Positions 50,260 through 55,816 of a stretch of DNA of 55,816 bases are shown here, one piece after another; position 1 is the first letter of the stretch; every line of letters starts with the position of its first letter. The translations under genes and the position numbers were made by a program. The notes under the pieces were generated by a model. The model was given only the letters and a program-made list of their open reading frames with translations. It ran no database searches and was not told where the DNA came from. This DNA comes from CAYRWR01 sp964537555 (GTDB taxonomy: Bacteria > Spirochaetota > Brevinematia > Brevinematales > CAYRWR01). The stretch lies in contig CAZIAD010000019.1 of the NCBI GenBank assembly GCA_964537555.1, forward strand, positions 1 to 55,816. The letters are read 5' to 3'.

Positions 50260-51144
50260 ATGATTCCAGCAATTCAACATACCGATATCAAAGAATTAAA
50301 AAAAGCCTATCAGGGCAAGGTTCGGGATATATATGAGATAGACAAAGAGCGCTGGCTGATGGTGGCCACTGACCGCCTTTCTGCCTTTGATGTGGTGTTC
50401 GATGACCCCATTCCCGATAAGGGAGCCGTACTCAATCACATCTCCAATACCTGGTTCGGGATCATGGACTTTATCGATAACCACCTCATATCCACCCGCC
50501 CCGAAAAAGAGCTGCCCTTTCTGAAAGACTATCCGGGCATAGCGGAAAGATCTGTGATCGTCAAAAAGGTCAATCGCCTGTCCGTGGAATGTGTGATCAG
50601 AGGATACCTGTTTGGATCGGTGTTTAAAGAATACCAGACCCACCAGACTGCCGGGGGTAATAAGCTGCCCGCCGGCCTGAGAATGGCGGAGATACTGCCC
50701 GAGCCTATCTTTACCCCTGCCTCCAAGGCGGACAGCGGCCATGACGAAAACATCAATTATGAGCAGTTTATCGATATCACCGGAAAAGAAATGGGTGAGA
50801 AGATGTACAACGCCTCCATGCGCCTCTACCTGGAAGCCCGGGACAAGATGGCCAAGTACGATATCATCCTGGCAGATACCAAGTTTGAATTCGGCGTGGA
50901 TGATGACGGCACCCTGATACTGATCGATGAAGTATTGACCCCCGACTCCTCCCGTTACTGGGATGGAGTGACCTATGCTGTAGGCTCCAGCCCCCAGAGT
51001 TATGACAAACAGTTTGTACGCGATTATGCAGAGGCCCAGGTGTGGGACAAGACCCCCCCTGCTCCCCGTCTGCCTGAAGATATCATCATGAAGTCAAGAG
51101 ATAAATACCTCCAGATCAGGAATGTGATAGACCAGATCAGGTAA
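50260..51144 (+). CDS. purC: SAICAR synthetase
   Basis: This 294-residue phosphoribosylaminoimidazole-succinocarboxamide synthase ligates aspartate to CAIR in purine synthesis. It is the longer, Ade1-like form. Signatures: KVRDIYEIDKERWLMVATDR, VVFDDPIPDKGAVLN, SVECVIRGYLFGSVFKEYQ, SGHDENINYEQFID, YDIILADTKFEFG and LIDEVLTPDSSRYW. GAGGGGAG precedes ATG 50260. The RDD membrane gene starts 9 bp after its stop. Confidence 0.96.
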   Translation: MIPAIQHTDIKELKKAYQGKVRDIYEIDKERWLMVATDRLSAFDVVFDDPIPDKGAVLNHISNTWFGIMDFIDNHLISTRPEKELPFLKDYPGIAERSVIVKKVNRLSVECVIRGYLFGSVFKEYQTHQTAGGNKLPAGLRMAEILPEPIFTPASKADSGHDENINYEQFIDITGKEMGEKMYNASMRLYLEARDKMAKYDIILADTKFEFGVDDDGTLILIDEVLTPDSSRYWDGVTYAVGSSPQSYDKQFVRDYAEAQVWDKTPPAPRLPEDIIMKSRDKYLQIRNVIDQIR

Positions 51145-51153
51145 AGGATAAAC

Positions 51154-51783
51154 ATGGAAAACACGGAAGAGATCAAACCTATACTGTTAAAATTTGCACC
51201 GGCCTGGAAACGGATACTGGCTTATATCATCGATGCTACTCTGCTGTTTATCCTGCTGACCGTGGTACTGACTCAGGCATTTGCCAAACAAGCTAATGCT
51301 ATGAAAGACCCCAAGGTGGATCTGAGTGTTTATCCGGCCAATACCCAGGAACAGATCAAAGCCTGGTTTGACCAGATGCCTGAGATACAAAAAGCTTATT
51401 TTAATCTGTTTCTGCATAACCAGACCCTGATCTCAATCGTGACCCTGGTCCTGTTTGCGGCCTACTTCATCCTGTTCTGGGCAGCCAGCGGACAGACCCT
51501 GGGTAATAAGATACTGCGTATTGCGGTTATCGATATACATTCGACACCTCTCAACCTCCTGCAGTCCCTGATGCGCTGCTCCCTGTTACTGCTCTGCCAC
51601 TTTGTATGGTATCTGCCTCTGTTATTTATCGTGCAGCCCGTATATAAGCAGCGTATCCATGACCTCTTTTCCAGTACTGTGGTCATCGAGATACCGGATA
51701 ATCTCCGGGAACAGATAGCCCGGCAGAAAGAGATGCAGGAACAGCAGATCGTAAATGAACAGGACCCCCGGGACGAAGCCTAA
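51154..51783 (+). CDS. RDD-family membrane protein
   Basis: This 209-residue protein has several hydrophobic helices (about residues 22-42, 90-112, 130-165). The family marks are FAPAWKRILAYIIDATLLFI (the R..A..ID motif), GQTLGNKILRIAV and a late QRIHDLFSSTVVIE. Family role unclear; some members are ion antiporters or assembly factors. The C-terminal tail is acidic and charged. It is in an operon with purC, and its stop overlaps the convergent 7TMR gene by 4 bp. Confidence 0.82.
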   Translation: MENTEEIKPILLKFAPAWKRILAYIIDATLLFILLTVVLTQAFAKQANAMKDPKVDLSVYPANTQEQIKAWFDQMPEIQKAYFNLFLHNQTLISIVTLVLFAAYFILFWAASGQTLGNKILRIAVIDIHSTPLNLLQSLMRCSLLLLCHFVWYLPLLFIVQPVYKQRIHDLFSSTVVIEIPDNLREQIARQKEMQEQQIVNEQDPRDEA

Positions 51784-53879
51784 TCGATATCCATACAGAT
51801 AAAGCACACATCGTCATCAAACTCATCCCCTCCCCGGAATGAGATGAGTTCCTTTTCTATATTATAGACCAGTTCCCGGCATTTCATTCCGGCATATTGT
51901 TTAAACAGGTGGCTAAGGCGGGCTGACTCAAAATCCAGTACCTCCTGTTCTTCCTGTCTGATCTGGTCCCTGAGGCTGACTGTCTCACTGAGGCCATCGG
52001 TATACAGAAATAGCTTGGAGCCCGGGCTCAGCTCCAGAGAGTAGTTCTGATACATGGAATCATTGTCCATCATCTCATGATTTTTAAGGATGAGCAGGGG
52101 CATATTACCCCGCCCCTTATTGAGCAGCTCCAGGTGATCGGGGTATATCACATAGGGCGCATTATGCCCCGCACTGGCATAATTAAGAATACGGGTCTTA
52201 GGGTCAAAAATACCATAGAACGCTGTCACAAAATTGCCTCCCGCCTGATCAAACATGGTCATATTGAGAAAATGCAGGAATTCGGCGGGATTGTCAATGA
52301 TGCCCGAAAACTGCAGCGTATAGGAACGGATGAGGGTAGTAATAAATGCGGCAGGAACACCATGTCCCGAGACATCTGATATAAACAGGCCCAGCTTGCC
52401 CCCGGACAGGTTGATAAAGTCGAAAAAGTCTCCTCCCACCATCTCCATGGACTTATAGAAAAAGGCGATATTGTCCGGGCCGGACTGTGGAATGAGCTGA
52501 CTCTGTATCTTGCGGGCAATAGCCAGCTCTCCCAGCATCTGTTCATTCTGCATTTTGAGGCGGGATCTTTCACTTTCCAGCTCGCTGGTCCTCTTGATCA
52601 CTTCCAGCTCCATGTCCAGGCTTAGTATTTCAGACTTTTCAAAGGCCAGTGTGAGCTTCTGCAGCAGCACAAATGACTGACCGAAGATAAAAATGACAAA
52701 TCCATAGGCCATGGTGAGCGGGGTGTTGAGCAGGCCGTTACTGACCAGTATATCATTTATGACGGTAGCTATAAAGATCAGGAAGCAGATCACCAGTATT
52801 CCCGCACCCTGCTGCTTATTGATAACTGCCCTGATCAGTCCTATGGCCAGATATGCCACTGCCAGCATAGCCATGACCTGATAAGGCATGAGCAGCATGG
52901 AGTAAAGATGCGCGGGCAGTACTACTACCGTCAACACTACGGGAATATGCAGATATATCAGTGCGTGTATCCATTTCTGATTATACTCTGATCTAAACAA
53001 GGACCCTAAAAAACCGGCCAGGCTGGGCAGCATAAGATAACTCATCACAAAGGCGACCCGGGTCTGAAAATACCAGTCCAGAGATAAAAATATCTGGGAA
53101 AAGATATACTGCCCCACAAACCCGGTACGTATCGCGATTACCATACATAATATACTGAAATACAGGGAGGCTCGTTCCCGTCTGCGCAGCAGAAAAAGGG
53201 TGAAATGGTAGATAGCCATAATAAACAGCACCCCGATCAGAAAGAGGTCAGTCCCCAGCACCCTCTGGTTATAACGGGTGATATTCCGGGCGGAGCCCAG
53301 CACAAATTTCTCCAGAACCCCGCCATATTGGTAGTCGAAATTGGCCCAGTTGACCAGGATCTCCACCTGGGGCTGGCTGGTGCTGAAATATATGACATGA
53401 GGCCGGACTTTGGGATAATAGGTGTCCCGGTTAGTACCGACCAGGCCTCCGCCTGAGTAAAAGGTATTATTGATCCAGATGTCATGTGTGGTCGAATGAT
53501 TCGGGACCATCAGGCCCCATTGCTGATTGGTATCCATATTTTTGAGTACCAGCCTCAGGGTAGCGTATCCCTTATCCTGAATACCCAGGGCACGGGCTTC
53601 TTTAGTGTTAAATGTTCCCGGAACATATAAGTACTGAGGCTGGGAGGGAAGCCCCTTTTTAAAATCATCTGGATGATAGAGCTTGTGCCAATAGATCTCC
53701 CAGTCTCCATTTAAATAAAGAGTGGGATGGCTACCCTGATCCCAGGCCTTAAGGTCCAATAGCCCCTTCTGTATACTCGTATCGGGGTCAATAGAGGGGG
53801 AACAGGCACTTAGCAGGACAGCAAGCCAGAAAAAGAGAAAATAATGGGGAAATCGGTAAACACTATTCATATAATCCAT
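51780..53879 (-). CDS. 7TMR-DISM receptor with SpoIIE/PP2C serine phosphatase domain
   Basis: This 699-residue protein starts with a signal and lipobox (FFWLAVLLSACS, Cys about residue 26). The extracytoplasmic jelly-roll domain 7TMR-DISMED2 occupies about residues 45-195 (WDQGSHPTLYLNGDWEIYW, YATLRLVLKNM, NHSTTHDIWINN). Seven hydrophobic helices lie at about 205-405, then a coiled coil (about 410-450) and a SpoIIE/PP2C domain (about 465-697) with VGGDFFDFINLSGGKLGLF, SDVSGHGVPAAF, LFLYTDGLSE and DDDVCFICMD, metal ligands intact. It likely senses an envelope ligand and dephosphorylates a STAS protein. ATG 53879 (or 53870); the ribosome site is weak. Confidence 0.88.
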   Translation of the reverse strand: MDYMNSVYRFPHYFLFFWLAVLLSACSPSIDPDTSIQKGLLDLKAWDQGSHPTLYLNGDWEIYWHKLYHPDDFKKGLPSQPQYLYVPGTFNTKEARALGIQDKGYATLRLVLKNMDTNQQWGLMVPNHSTTHDIWINNTFYSGGGLVGTNRDTYYPKVRPHVIYFSTSQPQVEILVNWANFDYQYGGVLEKFVLGSARNITRYNQRVLGTDLFLIGVLFIMAIYHFTLFLLRRRERASLYFSILCMVIAIRTGFVGQYIFSQIFLSLDWYFQTRVAFVMSYLMLPSLAGFLGSLFRSEYNQKWIHALIYLHIPVVLTVVVLPAHLYSMLLMPYQVMAMLAVAYLAIGLIRAVINKQQGAGILVICFLIFIATVINDILVSNGLLNTPLTMAYGFVIFIFGQSFVLLQKLTLAFEKSEILSLDMELEVIKRTSELESERSRLKMQNEQMLGELAIARKIQSQLIPQSGPDNIAFFYKSMEMVGGDFFDFINLSGGKLGLFISDVSGHGVPAAFITTLIRSYTLQFSGIIDNPAEFLHFLNMTMFDQAGGNFVTAFYGIFDPKTRILNYASAGHNAPYVIYPDHLELLNKGRGNMPLLILKNHEMMDNDSMYQNYSLELSPGSKLFLYTDGLSETVSLRDQIRQEEQEVLDFESARLSHLFKQYAGMKCRELVYNIEKELISFRGGDEFDDDVCFICMDID

Positions 53880-53949
53880 TATATATTAGCCTGAGAAAAG
53901 TTCAAGGTATTGATTGAATGATACCAATGCGCCCTGCCTGTACCGGCAC

Positions 53950-53977
53950 AAAAAAAAGCCCGGCTTCTTAGCCGGGC
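53950..53977 (-). terminator. Rho-independent terminator of asd
   Basis: GCCCGGCT / AGCCGGGC with a TCTT loop (53958-53977) and a T-run on the minus strand (A-run 53950-53957). It serves asd. Confidence 0.9.
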
Positions 53978-53996
53978 CCTTCTTATTTCTTTTAGT

Positions 53997-55001
53997 TTAC
54001 AGCAGTTCAGCGATCTGTACCGCATTGGAAGCGGCACCCTTGAGCAGATTGTCACTCACACACCAGAAGTTCAGTCCGTTCTGGGTATGCAGGTCTTCCC
54101 GGATACGGCCGACGAAAGTCTCAAACTTATCCTCACACTCCAGAGGAGTGGGATAGAGGTTCTTTGACAGATCGTCCTGAACCACCAGGTTGGGGAAATT
54201 GGTAAAGAGCTCGATGGCCTTGGCTTTTGTTATCTTCTTTTCAGTCTCTACATAGATGCTTTCACTATGGCCTCTCAGTACAGGTACTCTGACACAGGTA
54301 GGAGTGACCTTGATGTTTTCGCTGTGCATGATCTTGACGGTCTCATGTACCATCTTCATTTCTTCCTTGGTAAAGCCGTTTTCCATAAAGACGTCAATAT
54401 GAGGGATCACATTATAGGCGATCTGCCGGGAAAATTTGGCAGGAGGGTCTATAGGCTGTCCATTGACCAGCTTTTTATTCTGTTCCAGGAGCTCATTGAT
54501 ACCCTTCTGGCCGGCACCGGACACTGCCTGATAGCTGGATACTATCACTTTAGTGATGGGTGAATAATTATGCAGGGCTTTGAGCGCTACTACCATCTGT
54601 ATGGTCGAACAGTTAGGGTTGGCGATTATGCCATTATGCAGCTTTACATCTTCAGGATTGACTTCGGGTACTACCAGGGGTACCTCGGGGTTCATACGCC
54701 AGGCGCTGGAGTTATCGATCACTACCGCTCCTGCTTTGGCGACAAAGGGGGCAAAATGGGTAGAAGTATCTCCACCGGCTGAGAAGAGGGCAATGTCGAT
54801 ACCCTGTCCGTCAAAAGCGGTCTCAGTAAGAAGCTCGACCTTTATATCCTGGCCTTTATACTGCAGGATAGAGCCCGCGGATCTTTCACTGGCAAAAAAA
54901 CGCATCTGTTTTACGGGGAAATTTCTACGCTCCAGGGTACGGATCATTTCTCTTCCCACTGCTCCACTGGCACCAACAACGGCTACTACTTTGCCTGACA
55001 T
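53997..55001 (-). CDS. asd: aspartate-semialdehyde dehydrogenase
   Basis: This 334-residue enzyme reduces aspartyl phosphate to aspartate semialdehyde with NADPH, the branch precursor of lysine, methionine and threonine. VAVVGASGAVGREMIRTLER binds NADP, ANPNCSTIQMVVALK carries the active Cys (about residue 128), SGAGQKGINEL, and RVPVLRGHSESIYVET carries the catalytic His. AGAGGAGG precedes ATG 55001. It supplies the pathways of lysA and metXW in this window. Confidence 0.97.
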   Translation of the reverse strand: MSGKVVAVVGASGAVGREMIRTLERRNFPVKQMRFFASERSAGSILQYKGQDIKVELLTETAFDGQGIDIALFSAGGDTSTHFAPFVAKAGAVVIDNSSAWRMNPEVPLVVPEVNPEDVKLHNGIIANPNCSTIQMVVALKALHNYSPITKVIVSSYQAVSGAGQKGINELLEQNKKLVNGQPIDPPAKFSRQIAYNVIPHIDVFMENGFTKEEMKMVHETVKIMHSENIKVTPTCVRVPVLRGHSESIYVETEKKITKAKAIELFTNFPNLVVQDDLSKNLYPTPLECEDKFETFVGRIREDLHTQNGLNFWCVSDNLLKGAASNAVQIAELL

Positions 55002-55031
55002 GTCAGTCCTCCTCTGGTTTTATGAAAGAAT

Positions 55032-55060
55032 ATTTTAAGGTTAAAAATCATCTAAGTCAA
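55032..55060 (-). promoter_or_regulatory. promoter of asd
   Basis: On the minus strand TTGACT (55055-55060), 17-bp spacer and TAAAAT (55032-55037), 31 bases before the ATG. Confidence 0.7.
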
Positions 55061-55173
55061 TTTACGAAGAGGCTGTAAAAAAATATTTATGAGGGGTTTC
55101 ATGATTTCGTCTCTTCAGAGGTATTATCTATAGGACAGAGTACAACGCGAACATTCTCCAAAATGTGACTCAG

Positions 55174-55207
55174 AACCCCTCCTTTTCTCCGGGAGGGGTT
55201 TTCTTTC
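55174..55207. terminator. hairpin between asd and the last gene, possible terminator
   Basis: AACCCCTCC / GGAGGGGTT (55174-55182 and 55192-55200). The T-rich flank is on the plus side, but the neighbouring gene ending at 55210 is on the minus strand, so the direction of use is uncertain. Confidence 0.55.
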
Positions 55208-55209
55208 GA

Positions 55210-55728
55210 TTACTTCTTAAGTCTAAGTATGATATCCCGGGCTATAGCTCCGGTATCCCCCTGTTCCATCCCTCCCTCTACAGGATAAGATGCGCTGGTG
55301 ATGGTATCGACACTGTTGTCAGAGGCCCGGGCTGCGGTCACAGTGACTACATGCAATATCTTGTCTTTGTTTTCTGCTTTTTTGATGAAGGCTTCCGCTT
55401 TTTTCTGCCCACTGCCCATCATCACGGAAGACATAAGGATGACCCTGTCCCATTTTTTAAGATCGGTCTTATCCAGGCTGGATAAGCCTTCCACCCTGAC
55501 AGTGTAATCTGTGCCCAGGCCCTGGATAATATCCCTGGCCAGGTCGCTTTTCCACTGAGTGTTTTCACGGGATATCAGTATCTTTTTGGAGCCGCCCGGA
55601 TTGGCCTCATAGGGGCTGAGCGTGGTCATCTTATTTTTTACATAAGTCATACTGAAAAAACCGGCAGCCATGATTATGAGCAATATGATCAAAAAATTTC
55701 TGAAGAAATGCCCTTTTTTCTTTTCCAT
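55210..55728 (-). CDS. membrane-anchored protein with flavodoxin-like domain
   Basis: This 172-residue protein has a single N-terminal membrane helix (about residues 10-28) and an alpha/beta domain: KKILISRENTQWKSDLARDI, RVILMSSVMMGSGQKKAEAF and ILHVVTVTAAR have the strand-helix spacing of a flavodoxin-like fold, but the first phosphate-binding loop is not canonical. Function unknown. GAGGAG precedes ATG 55728. The window ends 88 bp upstream; no further gene is visible in 55729-55816. Confidence 0.5.
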   Translation of the reverse strand: MEKKKGHFFRNFLIILLIIMAAGFFSMTYVKNKMTTLSPYEANPGGSKKILISRENTQWKSDLARDIIQGLGTDYTVRVEGLSSLDKTDLKKWDRVILMSSVMMGSGQKKAEAFIKKAENKDKILHVVTVTAARASDNSVDTITSASYPVEGGMEQGDTGAIARDIILRLKK

Positions 55729-55816
55729 CTTGTCTCCTCGGGTGATTTGATGTTATATTACATCCATACAGGATTTGTTTCAAATTAGTTAAATCTTTTC
55801 TTTTTTAATTTTTTCA

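Overview
The window looks like a draft scaffold from a diderm bacterium. Envelope evidence includes lipoprotein signal peptides, beta-barrel-like proteins, an AsmA-like protein and a TonB C-terminal domain protein. My best guess is a member of the Spirochaetota or a relative. That guess rests on a 7TMR-DISM/SpoIIE phosphatase, a flagellin-like protein, MetX-MetW and heavy use of partner-switching signalling, but no rRNA or other phylogenetic marker is present to prove it. Core genes have strong Shine-Dalgarno sites and sigma70-type promoters, with several GTG and TTG starts. A run of exactly 100 N (26927-27026) shows the scaffold was joined across a repeat.

Layout. 1-760 is a block of intergenic repeats containing heptamer tandem arrays; an inverted block of the same family lies at 26290-27320. 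780-7008 is an AT-rich accessory stretch with an alpha-solenoid-like membrane protein, an erythromycin-esterase-like lipoprotein, an SH3-domain protein, a nucleotidyltransferase and a small unknown protein. From 3.5 to 7 kb the genes are separated by copies of a second repeat built as an imperfect inverted repeat. 7.0-10.8 kb has a zinc-ribbon methyltransferase, a TonB-like protein and a convergent AsmA-like protein. 10.8-14.6 kb is a glycolytic operon (gap-pgk-Dabb gene-tpiA-small gene) with its own promoter and terminator. Divergent from it at 14.88-15.17 kb is a strongly promoted structured RNA that I cannot identify. A zinc-ribbon protein, a VapC/ribbon-helix-helix toxin-antitoxin pair and a polysaccharide-deacetylase-like protein follow. 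Next is an RsbW-like kinase with a STAS antagonist. 19-24 kb encodes lipoproteins and envelope proteins, 24-26.2 kb a flavin oxidoreductase with an alpha/beta-hydrolase-fold protein that lacks its nucleophile, plus a 56-residue gene.

Right of the repeat block are lepA-maf, an ECF-like sigma factor with a putative anti-sigma partner, an outer-membrane protein, smc (apparently without a normal hinge), a CBS-domain protein and a 1186-residue hybrid kinase-receiver-SpoIIE phosphatase. Then come a Sec-exported flagellin-like protein, metXW with a transglutaminase-like and a DUF350 protein, lysA-ridA, an acetyltransferase, a HEAT protein, a methyltransferase, a nitroreductase, purC-RDD, a lipoprotein-type 7TMR-DISM/SpoIIE phosphatase, asd and a flavodoxin-like membrane protein.

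How they fit together: two SpoIIE phosphatases, one RsbW-like kinase, one STAS protein and one sigma/anti-sigma pair indicate stress or developmental control by partner switching. asd, lysA and metXW are aspartate-family amino-acid steps. The most unusual item is the protein at 39943-40806, which combines a signal peptide with N- and C-terminal flagellin-core-like segments and an additional N-core-like repeat. I noticed no tRNA, rRNA, CRISPR array, transposase or integrase.
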